This document shows positions 44,800 through 56,500 of a DNA stretch of 64,000 nt, in pieces; position 1 is the first letter of the stretch; each line of letters begins with the position of its first letter. A model generated the notes under the pieces. That model was not told the DNA's origin. It made no database searches and worked only from the letters and a program-made list of their open reading frames with translations. This stretch comes from Terebella lapidaria (lineage: Eukaryota; Annelida; Polychaeta; Terebellida; Terebellidae). Both the position numbers and the translations under genes were made by a program. The stretch is taken from the NCBI GenBank assembly GCA_949152475.1, contig OX424557.1, positions 25,729,462-25,793,461 on the forward strand, read 5' to 3'.

Positions 44800-45181
44800 T
44801 AGTCCTGGGCAATGATATGTTCTGGGATGTTCCAATTTCCTTATTGAGTTGTTGAGCAAAAGGAATAAGTAGCACATTGTCGAGAACATCCGTGTCTTTC
44901 TTGGTCTATCACTGTACGCTGGTACCCACATTTAGCATCATGTTCTGCATGTAAGTTTCTGATTCTTTTCGATTTGACATCAGTACTCTAGTGGGTTCAT
45001 TGGCAGAGGAGAGCACGGCTTCCCGGTGTGAAAACCCACCAGCTACAACCAATTCACACCCCTCTGGCAGCTTCTTGGCGACACGTTCATTGCTGAGGAA
45101 TTTCGTGAGGTTGTCCTCGTTTGCCTGAGATGACTTCCCGGATTGACCAATCCTTACCTGCACCCCTTTGTCGCACGACAT
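44800..45181 (-). pseudogene. Fragment of a multicopy ORF family (DTDVL region)
   Basis: The minus-strand frame 45181-44909 encodes VQVRIGQSGKSSQANED and LPEGCELVVAGGFSHREAV. After a frame change the reading continues with KKDTDVLDNVLLIPFAQQ near 44870-44820. This order resembles a recurrent, uncharacterised animal ORF family with a DTDVLVL motif (recognised from memory). The copy is frameshifted. Its expected C-terminal half lies nearby but in the opposite orientation (45780-46420). Confidence 0.5.
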
Positions 45182-45549
45182 GTTTAACTATAGACATCAC
45201 TATGAGAGTAACTGTCAAAGCCCACGTCAAAGCGACGACATGATGCTATGGAGTGGCCCAGGATACTGGTTGTGAATGCTGAATGTCTAAAAGAAGGTGG
45301 CATAATTTAGGCTTCCCAATAGTTTGAACTAGTGCCATGGCATCTACAATGTATCAGACCAACTCAACTATCGAGAATAGTTCAATACAAGTTCCATATC
45401 ATTCCAATACGCGGAATATCTGAGCTTTTTCAGTGGCAATCATACTACCATCTGTATCAGAAAGTACCTGCAGGTGCGTGTACCAATTCGTGCTTGAAAA
45501 TTTTATCCGAATGCACGTTGATGCCAGCTTGTTATGCAACAAGAAGTCA

Positions 45550-45744
45550 TCAAAATAGACCATGGTCTGGTTTGCTCATCTTGTTGTTTTCCATGGATGT
45601 GGTGAAGTTAACTATGTACAATTCGTCAAATGTCTTGCGCTTGTGTTTTGTTAAAGGTTCATAAACCCTGAGGTCTGGTTCACTTATGTAATCATGCAAG
45701 TATTGATTACAACGGGTGTAATCACTCATGAGATCATCCTTCAC
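45550..45744 (-). pseudogene. Short fragment probably of the same ORF family
   Basis: The 64-codon minus-strand frame includes VYEPLTKHKRKTFDELY. It resembles the linker found upstream in that family and is in the same orientation as the 44.8-45.2 kb fragment. It is too short to assign with confidence. Confidence 0.35.
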
Positions 45745-45779
45745 ACCTTCTACTTTTGTTGAGATGCTAAATTAGCTCC

Positions 45780-46422
45780 AGTGATGCAGAGCCTACCAGA
45801 AGCGGTCGTCAAATTCCTCCCAGCCTTCCATGCTTTCATCGGGAGTGCCACCACTAGCCAATTTGCTGGACATGAAAAACGACGAGCATGGAAAATATAC
45901 TCAGAGGCCAGAGCTACTCGCTAAGATGTGCGATTCAAATCTGAGCCCAGAAGCCGAAGTTGAAGCATTTGTGGCACAGCTGTACTCTACTGGCAGCACC
46001 CTGTCATTCATTAACGAACTGCAGGTGCGCGAGATTCATTCAAAATACCAGATAAACTTCCGCCATCACAGGATGCCTTGAAGCTGCACAATAAACGGTC
46101 TCACTACCAAACGATGGTTTGGCTGAACTCACTGGAAGCAGATCCTGCCCTGCTGCATCCGACAGAGTGTGGTTGGAAAACAGGAGCTGATCAGCTACTC
46201 CCAGTACTCACCACGATCCCACCAGTGCCAGCTGCCTGTCTCCAGCTAATCAGCTGTGGATGCGAGACAGCTTGTGGATCCTTGAGATATGTCTGCAGAA
46301 AGAACAACCTCCCCTGCACGACCGCCTGGGTATGCACTGCTGTGAAATCCTCAATCCGCACAATCCAGCGAATGACAGTGAAGGTGACGATAGCGACTGA
46401 CTCAAAAGGTATGAATAAATAA
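45780..46422 (+). pseudogene. C-terminal half of the same ORF family, opposite orientation
   Basis: The plus-strand frame at 45830-46081 (GSTLSFINELQVREIHSK) is followed, one base out of frame, by DKLPPSQDALKLHNKRSHYQ at about 46050. Then come GYWNS-like and Cys-rich sequences (LISCGCETACG, CRKNNLPCTTA). This order, an LPPTxDAL motif and then a Cys-rich tail, is typical of the C-terminus of the family. The frameshift near 46050 and the loss of frame after about 46350 mark it as dead. Confidence 0.55.
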
Positions 46423-46733
46423 TCATGACATGGATACCAATTTCTTTATTCGTCATAGCAGTATATTTATATATGTACGTAATCTCTCAGTGAATAGTTT
46501 CATAATATTAACAATGTCAAAACTTGTTCAGTCCCGTAGAGATGAATATGGAGAAGCTTGATAGTTTTGACGTTGATGTTTAGTACGAGTACTCTAAATT
46601 AGTACGAGTACTCCAAATTATACAGTTTGACCTGAATTGTTTTAGCTCCTTGATAATATTCTTTCAAACATACTCGCAATGTGTGGAATAAACACTCACA
46701 ATCACAAATTTCTCATTTGCATATCACATCACA

Positions 46734-47309
46734 TTTAGTGTTGCCATGGTAACAGCGCGTGGATTGGCCATATGAAATTCATGGTGAATAATGTAGACAT
46801 GTAGGTGTTGTATCCTGGAAATACATTTTTGCTCATAAGTTTTATTTTATCTGGCTACTGGAATATATAGCAAGTATGAAATATAAAAATTGGAGAGTTT
46901 TTATCATGACACTGTGCCATTCAAATTCGAAGGAAATGGACCCAAATATATTTCCCGCATGGATCACCAGCTAATCAATGACCCCATTGGCATGACTACA
47001 ATACTCAACTCTACATATGTGGATAGTTTCAACTTATTGTACGGAATAGAAATTGAATCATACATTATTAATGAACATACTCATGGTGAATGATTTTCGT
47101 GGCCAGAATTTCTGGCGGCAGAAGGTGTACGAGAGGGGTAACTTCAAGTGCCGTTTCCATGGTGACGGAGTCACTTTAAAATTTTACATGTGGTAGAAAT
47201 GACACCCTGAGACAATTAGCTTTCCATTGATACCACATGTAAAAATATGTGAGCTGTGCAAGCGAAATCTATAAATAATGGCCTTTCTGAGATTTGGCCT
47301 CTGGACTAT
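46734..47309 (-). repeat. Right inverted-repeat arm
   Basis: Reverse complement of the left arm. Its inner end carries the clearest X-box-like site. Confidence 0.85.
46740..46753. promoter_or_regulatory. X-box (RFX) consensus-like site
   Basis: GTTGCCATGGTAAC is a near-perfect palindromic RFX site. It sits at the inner end of the right arm, mirroring 40910-40923. Confidence 0.5.
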
Positions 47310-47936
47310 CAGGTATTTCAGCCATTTTGTTGATCCACTTTTCGATCATTAACATATGCCTATTTAGTATCCTTGGAAAGCTCTGTGAGAACCCTTCTGA
47401 ATGGCATATGGTTCAAGTTCTGATTGGTTAAGCACCCTGAAGTAATGACACTAAAGATCGATACCTTTAGTTCATTGATTACCGGTTTTGGAGGCCATAA
47501 TCAGATACCGTAATAAGCAAAGATTCCATGAGACGAGACCTGATAATCAAAGATAGTTTCAACGTCAACATTTATGTATTTATTGAGTCTGTATTCCGGT
47601 TGATGCTCATACACATGTCTTTTTTTCTATCAATTTCATAGGTGAATTTGCTAGTTCAACACTTCTCGATGTTACAGATGATCAGAACTTTTGTGATGTT
47701 GGGGTACATTGTTCGGTGTGGCCACAAGATTTGATGGCTTTTCAGACTGGGAAGACCAGAGACGTCGCCACATGACGAACTCCTGTTCTAGCGATTCAGG
47801 ATGTGACAGATCTTTATCGTAGATAATTTGTCCGGATAATGCCTGACACTATCTTTTGCCTTACATTTTGCCTTGACATTGGATTTTGAGATTGGAAAAC
47901 TGACTCGGTATTGTTCGTTCGGAATACTTTGTACTT
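47310..47936. other. Stretch without recognised feature
   Basis: No ORF or repeat was recognised. Confidence 0.4.
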
Positions 47937-48175
47937 GGGTATTGGTTATAAGTTTATTCCTCGTTTACATGACTGATTTTTACTCGCTCCCTCTCTCACA
48001 AAGAGGCGGGGGGGGGGGGGGGGGAGTAGTGGGGCACTACAAACGACTAAATGATATTGGGTATTGGTTCCATGTTCATTCCTCGTCCACTGACTTTTGA
48101 TCTTTCACCCCCCCCCCCCCCCCCCCTCCTCCTTCTCTCTCGCTAGAGGGGCACTACAAAAGACTCAATGATATG
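47937..48175. repeat. Tandem duplication of about 118 bp with a G run in one copy and a C run in the other
   Basis: Both copies begin GTATTGGTT and contain TTCATTCCTCGT-like sequence and GGGGCACTACAAA. The first has about 16 G (48009-48024) and the second about 19 C (48108-48126). Confidence 0.65.
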
Positions 48176-48379
48176 TTACCGGAATCGTATGTTACTCACA
48201 ACGTTGTGATAAAGCTCTTTCCATAACAGTTATCCATACGAAGCTGTCTGTGGAGAGTAGTGATTGACGCAAGTAGGTTTTCAATAGCTATCATGTGCTG
48301 AAGACGCTTTGTCAACACTTTGTCAAATCCCGAGGGCCGAAAACCGGTGGTAACGATAGTTCTAGGTTGCATTCGAATG

Positions 48380-48650
48380 ATCACTAACTCATACTCTGAA
48401 TAACAACATCACTAATGCCATGGCAATGCGTCGAGGGGAGTGACAATACAAGTAAGATTTACCTCTTTAGCCTTGGCAGGATAATTAGACTCAACGCATA
48501 AACGTAATGGTGGTCCCATCAGCAATTCAACTGTATTCCTTTGTTGTGGTTCTCCATCACCTGCTCTCAGATGGGTAGTTCTGTGACCAGCATACCCATG
48601 TCCAAACGAATATGAAGCCAGCTTTGCAGGTCTCCTGACCAATCACAATG
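48380..48650. repeat. Tandem-unit block matching 14795-15080
   Basis: Marks the resumption of unit 2 after the insertion block. It shares AACTCATACTCTGAATAACA and the order of following phrases. Confidence 0.7.
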
Positions 48651-48794
48651 GGAGTCTTCTTTAGAATGTCTTTACAGCTATGATCAGCATCATTTCTGTT
48701 CCAACTGCACACTACATACAGCTCTTCTAATTATCATGTCATAAATTAGATTCCGAAACCAGTCTTTTGATTTGCCCGGTAGGCATATGTTAGG

Positions 48795-49075
48795 TTATAT
48801 CATGATATCAGATGCATATATTCCTAATAGTGTCCAATATCTTAAGGATATTTTATTGAGGTTCAAAATCATTTAGCAGGCGTATGTTCTATGTTCTTCA
48901 TCATAATATACGGGAATGAATTCGAATCATGTGGGGGGAGGGGGAGGGGGATATGGCAGCAGTTATTTTTTTTTTTTTTTGGGGGGGGGGGGGGGTAACG
49001 TTGTGTAAGATACATTCAGCTGTCGTGGTGCTGATGATGTGCTCGAGCTCTAATGTCGTCTCCCGCAGTTAGCTG
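48795..49075. repeat. Direct repeat with T/G tract, copy 2
   Basis: Matches 42583-42902. The homopolymer part here is a T run followed by about 15 G (48981-48995). Confidence 0.8.
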
Positions 49076-50229
49076 TAGATTTGTTAGGACAGCTGACTAT
49101 ATTTATTTCAAACATAGTCCTCCCTCCCCATCATTATGTTGATTGACTTACCAACAAATTAAACACAAATTGCGAGATGAGAATTATTTCATAGTATAAT
49201 GGACAAAGTATAGTAATACTGAGAACACTTTGTTGTTTTGATCACACATACTGATTTGGATACCAAAAATATTGAATATTGTGTCTGTTGATGGATACCA
49301 ATCAATAAACACTTGCTGAAACACGACTCAATGATAAGTAACCAAACATCAGCTTTCAGAGCAACCGTTCCACAAAATACCGTAGACAAAAAGCAAGGCT
49401 TTGATCTTCAAAATCATTTAAAGCACATTCACAGTTGTTATTTTTAGTACACCCATGGCCTGTGATCAGGGCTAAAAGAGTCCATTATATTTTGTATCAA
49501 GGAACATAACGATTAAGTATTATAGTGAATAGTCAATACAGGAACAGGGCTCGATATCGTTCGTCGATACTGAAAATTCAACGTAACCTTTTCAGCATAG
49601 ATCATGCACACCAGTGGTATTCAGTTGTATCAAATCTCGAACAGCTTGTTCATCTTGTTTCTATTCCAAAATGTATTATTATTATTTGTGGTGCTATTAG
49701 CACCACAAAAGTATCTTCTTAATTACGTACATGGTGGCGCTTAGAGTTTACTCAACAAAAACAAAATACATGAAAAAATACAAAACATAAAATACATGGT
49801 GGCGCGCAGAGATCACTCAACAAAAATGACGATTATCACCCTGCGGACATACCACATTATTCAGTATTTCGATGATGATGGAGTGTTTTCACCAGAAACG
49901 GTATGTCCACTTGATCAAAGTAAACGCCCTGTATTGAATAAGAAAACAGTGCACAGTTAAATGAGTAGCAGTTCGCCTTACTATAAAAGTTTGATGCTTC
50001 TCTCTTAAAATCAATTACCGTTACCAAACGCATTTTTATGTACTTGACGCAAAACATAATTGTCAAGGCTCTACATTTAGCAAAGACTAGTGATCAGGAG
50101 ATGACAGGGCAAGCAGATCAATCTCCTGGGCTCTATCAGTTCAGTGGATAGTTTAATGACATGTTCACCGCACGTCCTGCACTGCTGACAATGTGATTGG
50201 AATGCAGGGTAACTAGTGCGAAGAAGACC

Positions 50230-51330
50230 AGTGCCAATTGCTGCCAATTCATTTTTAGAGAATGATTGGCAGATAGGGAAAATATTCGACTCGCGATTGC
50301 TGAGAAAACAAGTGAATTGTAGCATCATTCCAGACAGTTCTGTCTGTGTACATCTACATGATGGCCCCTGTTAACCTGCACAGATGTGTTCGCAAACGTG
50401 TTACTTTACGTGTCCATCATGTGTATGGGACCAGGATGCCATCTTTGACACCAAAATTAGACGAGATATTACAAAGCTATTCAACAGCACAAATCCACAA
50501 CTGAATGGACATTGTCAGCTGTGTATGACACATCCATGCAGCACATACCTTACCTGATGCTGGATGCGATAAAGCTGTGGTCTCAGTATGACAAAACCTA
50601 TTACAGTTTTTTCCATACACTTCTACAGTGGCTGATAAGTGACACTGCGAAAAAAAACTTATTTATTTTTCGGAGTAATCTGGACTTGTTCATAATTGAC
50701 ATCATTTGTGAAGAAAAAACGTTACTTATGTGTAAATAATGTTATTTACGGGTAAATAATATTAAGTAAATCAAGTTATTTATACGTAAGTAACGTATTT
50801 TCCGCGTAAATTAAGTTTTTTTCCACGGAAATAACGTTATTTATGCGGAAATAACGTTATTTACCCCTTCGACCAGGAGAAAGATAAAAGCACGTGTAAG
50901 CAGTGTTTGGTTAGTATCTCACACACGGCAGAAGTACATAATTTCCGTGTAAATAACGTTATTTCTGTGTAAATAACGTTATTTCCACGTAAATAACGTT
51001 ATTTCTGCAGAAAAAAACTCTATTTACGCGGGAAAAAAACGTTACTTACGTGTAAATTAATTATTTATGCATAAATAACATTATTTATGCGTAAATAACA
51101 TTATTTATGCGGAAATTATGTTGATTTTGTATCAATCAGGATGTGAGTATTACCACCAATATGGCCAAACTCTGAAGATTCCAATAACAAACACAACACC
51201 CGACAACAGAAACAAAGCCCGCCCAAATAGTTTATCAAGAGACACACTGGCGTAAAATAGTTTATCAAACGACAAACTGGCGTCATCAGGGGCAGACAGT
51301 GTGTTAGAAGTAGTCTACGCTTCAGCATCA
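50230..51330. repeat. Region matching 130-342, split by a palindromic minisatellite
   Basis: 50230-50290 matches 120-180 (TTTAGAGAATGATTGGCA). 51140-51315 matches 184-342 and has an internal 29-bp duplication (AAATAGTTTATCAA... GACA/CAAACTGGCGT). The intervening part contains the minisatellite at 50690-51118. Confidence 0.65.
50690..51118. repeat. Palindromic minisatellite, TAAATAACGTTATTT core
   Basis: A run of imperfect 18-20 bp units such as GTAAATAACGTTATTTCCAC, with at least five perfect AAATAACGTTATTT palindromes. It is interrupted once by non-repeat sequence (about 50862-50935). Confidence 0.88.
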
Positions 51331-53039
51331 TAACAATAGTAATCATCAGCAAACAAAAAGCTGTCAGTTATGTTTCGGGAAGATCTGATCACAATGTTGG
51401 AATTTCTGGAGTGACGGTCATAACACATTATAGTACCATTGAAGAACTTGCTCGCTAAGTGGTCGTTCACTGAAAATAATCGTTATCAATATGTATTTCA
51501 CAACATCAGAATTACCACTCTACACAGAATGGTTAGAATAAGCAAAATACGCTCAGAATTATCAAAATACCCAAATCTGATGTCATTTTCTTGACCAAAA
51601 TATCATTTTATCATTTGACATGGATACGTGCCTGCGTATGAAACATTATATACTATATTTAGTAACATGGCAGACACTACACACACAAAAGTTTTCCTAG
51701 AGTATTGTGTTGCGTTGACGTAGAATAGAATGTTCATCATTAGGAACGAAATATGAATAACAGAAGTTAATGGAAAGTGAAGCTCCGTAAGCTGGACATA
51801 TAATTAGACAAGCGAGGTCAACTTATTTCCTCGAATCCTATGAATACCACAAAACCGAGGTTATTTCTTACACCTGGAATCATTCATGGTGTGTGATGAA
51901 CTGCAGATGCCCTCACTAGCAAACTGATCTGATCTGTTCCACAGAACTCTCGGCCTTCAAAATTACAGGTTGCTTTATTTTCCTTTTATTAATGTAGTCT
52001 CAAGAATAAAAGAAATATATTCCCGGCAATATATTCCCCACAAAAATAATATATTGAGACAGTCAGCATTATGTGACCATATCTCACACATCAACGGACA
52101 CCAATTTAATGGAAGAATCTGCGTCAAAATACATGTATGTGCAAGTTGGATCGTCTTGTAACCAGACACATGGATATCTTGCACATATGGTATCTTGCAC
52201 ATATAAAATGTAGTTTCATGGTTGTCTCTAAAACCTACTCATCGACGATCATAATGTGGTCTACGGTAACATCAGTAATAACTACATAAAAGTACACAGC
52301 AGGTAGTCCGTGAAGCTCACACACAAGAAATTAGGTTAATCAACGACTTGGTGGGGATCTCCAATCTTCCGAATTATCGTGGCACATTGCACAGTGTGGA
52401 CTCATATAATGCCTTTGTCCTGGTTTTCTTATAACGATGGTAGTGGAACGTGCTGTGTGATGCTTGCAGAATTTGTGGCGGTGGAAGTCTGGAAAACGTC
52501 TCATTAACACCGCAACGCTGAATTCTTGGTAATGGCTGCAATTATCATCCTACCCCGGGTATTGACAGGGATACAGGGATGAAAGACTGCTGGATGCTGG
52601 ACAATATCTCACATGATCTCAATAGTTATCTTTTTTTCAATAATTGATTTTTATCAATTTGAAGAAAAAAAACATTTATTTATGAGATATACCACAAGAA
52701 ATCAGTTTCTGTTTATAAGCTATATGATTTCAAGACCGGAATCTGAACTTTCAACTGGTAAAATTCAAGGTTTCAAATTGATCCGACGAACCCAAACAAA
52801 GTTATGACCAAAAATCGATCGAGGTTTCGTTTCGAACATGACTATTATGACGTCATCGATCCTCTAGCTACGTGAAATCAAAGTGCCATTGGTTTTAGTC
52901 CTAGTAAAATACATGTTATGTTCTTTGGCATTACCTTGAAGACCCTGTGGTGTTTTCCAATCCTTGATTCACGACATGTATGCGACCACCTGTAGCCTTC
53001 TACACCTGTACAATCAACTATTAGGGTGATAGCAGTCTG

Positions 53040-53310
53040 TCAGGTATCAAGTATCCCAGTCTCGATTGTTCCACAGTGCTTCGTGTGGACAGGCTGACTG
53101 CATCAAGGATCTCCTGGCACCAGCGACCTCTTTGGTGTGTACGCTCATAAGGAAATGTTTGTTCAATATCGGAAATAATTATCGCCCGACCCAAGAACGC
53201 CCTAGATGCATGATTTACCACGTATTATATGACGCCCTTGCTCTACGGAAATTTAATATCGGGATTTGTACCGAGGTCCAAAAGCCAAGTTGAGGATTGC
53301 CTGTTGACCT
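53040..53310. repeat. Tandem-unit landmark block, copy 3
   Basis: Third copy of the block at 1840-2090, closest to copy 4 (GGATCTCCTGGCACCA shared). Confidence 0.75.
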
Positions 53311-54940
53311 CTTGGTTGACACGCAAATTCATGCTGCTTGCATATATACAATTCCTGAGTGTCCATTATACATCGGATGTATATCTTTGATGCTGTTTCT
53401 TTGATGCTGTCTAGCATATGCACTTAGGTGTATTTTACTTAGTGATTATGTTGCCATTTGACCAGTTTCCGTGGCTCTTGCAGATCTGTCGTATTGTAGA
53501 TGGGTAGACTATATTTACACATAATGTGTTCCCAGTCTGCTGTGTACTCAGTATAAAAACAGTCCAAAATGGCCATGAAAATATTAGTATTTGAACTTTG
53601 ATATTTTCCGTTTTTAATAGTGAACTCAGTCACTTGACATTTATTGCGAGGATATCGTTGTATTTAGCCCTCTGAAAGATCAAGGTGTAGGCAGCCCATA
53701 GTTTATATAATGTAAACAAACTCCCCCGTGATTTTATGGCATAAATTCTTCTGCACTTAAACTATATAGAGCTAAGTAGAATTGCCAACCGTATCTTGAA
53801 AGCAGACATATTGACTTAGAATGAGTAACTTGTACGAGTACACACACAAGTAATCACAAAACTGTATCACAAACTGATATTTCAATATAAGGAAATATTG
53901 TTCACACAAAAAATAATACCTATTGATTTTCAGCTTCAGGGCGAGCACATGCACATTATGCTGTATACGCGCACTCCATCGCACAGTCAATGGTGACAGT
54001 ATTTTCCGTATAAGCATATTTGTTGTCCAAAACACAATAACACCCTTCTATTGAAGTGCAAATTTGATGATAGGACGGGGCGAACTTTTTCCTGGGAATT
54101 CTATTCTGTAACACTGGGTAGCGAATAAAAGGTGACATAACATTAACGGGAGCGTGGATCGCGGGGGTTAGCGGCTTCGATATCGTTACAGTATCACATT
54201 TCCCCGGTCTCATTGTAGCTGCCATATGCTGATCATATTACCATGGCCGTCCTCGGTGGTTTGTTGACATTCGACAGTTTGATAATAACGGGACTCTCTC
54301 TCTCACGTTTGTTGATCAGACCACTTTCAAATTGATTGCTCTTGTATATTTATGATACCTTTTCAAGCTAGATATCTATGTATCCACTATCTCTAGCAAA
54401 CATCATGGAAACTACAATTTACCTCGAATTGAAATTTTTTCCCGCATAACTTGATATTGGGAGAAAAACTATTTGTTTCAAATCAACTACAAATATGCCT
54501 GTAGTCTCAGAAAAATGGAATACAAAAAAATCTATGTTTGATCAGCTGGATAATTCAAGCATATAAATGTACTAGCAGCTGCTTTTCTTTTGTGGGCCAC
54601 TCAGAGTTACCTCTGAACATATACGAGCAAGCTGGAACCGCATTGCATCAAGGGATACAAAGCACTGAAAATGGCGCTAATGTCACTAATCTCAAACTAA
54701 ACCCACCAAAAACTCGTAACCAAATCCATGGGAAAGGGACATCTGATTGGGCATACAAGTGCAGATATATAAGTATGTTTTGTTTCGTTCGGTCAGAAAT
54801 GTATGTTGAATCCATAAGTTCTCCAAATATAAAGAACAACGAGGAGGACAAATCTTTTGTCATTCGACAGATTTTCCCCACACTAGAGCTTTATGTGCGA
54901 CGTTTGCTCTATTTTACGTAACCAGTCAATATCTGTGATT

Positions 54941-55417
54941 TTATCACATGCTATGAATTTATCTTAAACTACAAACAGTAGGAACACACAGTGATTTCCT
55001 TCGCCGGAAACATCATGTTTGCACTATTTTTTTCTTCACATTTTTGCTTCACATTTCACATATTCACATGCATTTGTCTGAATGCGTTTTGATTTGAAAG
55101 AACAATGAAATCACGATTGTTCTATGACGTGACAATGAAACCTCACGCGATTCAGCCTAGGTAACATATAACCATGCAGAAAACGTACAACCACCATGAC
55201 GTCATAATACAAAGTATTTGACGACCAGATGATCTGCATTGTTTATACTGTTTCCTAGCAACGCACATGTTTACGGGTCTTCGATCTGCTCAGTTGAAGG
55301 GTCCTTGGGTACAATCAGGGATTGAAGTTCTTGCAATCTTTGGTACAATTTCACTCTAATGTACATGGTTTGGGTTTTCAAATATTTCAGAATCATAAAT
55401 TCATAGCATGTGATAAA
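54941..55417. mobile_element. Inverted-repeat element of about 477 bp (MITE-like)
   Basis: TTTTATCACATGCTATGAAT at the left end reappears inverted at 55397-55417 (ATTCATAGCATGTGATAAAA). No ORF. No clear target duplication. Confidence 0.6.
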
Positions 55418-55431
55418 AACAGAACCTGTTT

Positions 55432-55574
55432 CGTGTGTTTTCCAGCACGCGGGAAAGATCTCGTTTGAACTGGTGGAAGAACATCAGAAAGCACTCGACC
55501 TTCGGTCTCGTGCTCTCTTGTATTCTTCCGCCAGTTCAAACTCGATCTTTCCCGCGTGCTGGAAAACACACTCA
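55432..55574. repeat. Hairpin with arms of about 50 bp
   Basis: The arm at about 55432-55481 and its reverse complement at about 55525-55574 differ at roughly four positions, with a loop of about 42 nt. The arm begins GTGTGTTTTCCAGCACGCGG. It lies just outside the right end of the 54941-55417 element. Confidence 0.85.
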
Positions 55575-56019
55575 CCTAGTTTTGTCATTTTATGTGTATG
55601 GAAACTGCCAATTTTGTCGATACCGCGTGCGCTGAGTTGGAAAAAAAATGCTGTAGCCTGAATGATTTACAAAGTTATGTATTTGGTGAAATAAAAAACT
55701 GGCAAAATGAAGTCACAATATTTGATGCACGTGAACGTAGCGTTTCACAGCCACACAGGAACAGGTTTTGAGTACTCTGGTTCAGCGTTAGCTGGTATGG
55801 CTGCAGACTGGGATATTCATGTCACCTCAAACGTATCTGAGACATAACAAATTATTTTGATCAGTTCTTCCAGCCGTAAATTATTTTCCTCGTCCGTGTA
55901 AAATTGATGGGCTTTTTCAAACGTGAGCTCATTAGGGGCTTTTTGTGTTATCACTTTGCGTATTCTTTATGAGTGCAAAAACATGGATGTAATGCATAAT
56001 ACCAGCCTAAATACCGGCC

Positions 56020-56500
56020 ATAATTTATCAAGTTCTATGGTAACAAAATATAATGATGTGGTGAAAACGATTGCTGTTTGAGTATTAGGATAAAACAAGC
56101 TAAAATTTCCGGCCACAGATAGCTTTGTTACGGAGTGAGGGACAAATCCATAGATTGCCGATCTATGTCAATGAAACCTTGGTCGCTCACATTTCCCTCT
56201 CCACCACGTACTTCATACAGTGCCGATTGTGCAGAAAAACCACAGGGGGTTCAGGCAGCGGCCGGAGAGAGCCACCCATGAGGATTCCGGACCATTGATG
56301 TGGACCTTCCACTGGATGTTTGTCCATTAGCGGGTGGTCACCACACACAAAATATCTCGTCTTCCGTCACATTTGGCTTCCTGAACAACGTATTTACATG
56401 GCCATGGTTACTCTCGACCTTTACAATGGTAACACCATTGTTATGAGTTTAGCTGTTTGTGTTTGCAAAAACATACAACTCTTTGTAGTTTTCTTGAATA
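56020..56500. repeat. Unit 3 copy of the 4600-5350 block
   Basis: Matches about 4850-5120 and 20700-20990. The minus-strand frame open in the other copies has stops and a frameshift here, which argues against a conserved gene. Confidence 0.65.

Larger units (their letters stand above)
40364..47309. mobile_element. 6.9-kb structure bounded by inverted repeats of about 570 bp
   Basis: The left arm (40364-40930) and right arm (46734-47309) are reverse complements at high similarity. Examples are GGTATCAATGGAAAGCTAAT and CATGCGGGAAATATATTTGG read on opposite strands. They start with ATAGTC outside and CCAT-GG-type motifs inside. No convincing target duplication is visible. Polintons have long TIRs of this size, but none of their genes are seen. 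The interior holds other repeats (a probable LTR, a Tigger-like end, ORF-family fragments). It may be a non-autonomous element that collected insertions, or two facing copies of one repeat. Confidence 0.65.
15956..49260. repeat. Tandem unit 2, split by a 24-kb insertion block
   Basis: Begins with the block at 15960-16330 (repeated at 49270-49620 and 60150-60560). It follows the order of unit 1 up to about 24095 and resumes near 48370 with the block matching 14795-15080. The interval 24.1-48.4 kb carries mobile elements and has no counterpart in unit 1 or 3. Confidence 0.65.

Noticed and set aside
46890..47093. 67-codon ORF conserved with 40570-40773
   Set aside because: Conservation is explained by the similarity of the inverted arms; it is not evidence for a gene.
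40364..47309. Polinton/Maverick DNA transposon
   Set aside because: Long inverted arms fit, but there is no polymerase B, integrase, ATPase or capsid gene and the length is too short.
50690..51118. CRISPR-like array
   Set aside because: Spacing is only 4-6 bases, units are palindromic and variable, and the context is eukaryotic. It is a minisatellite.
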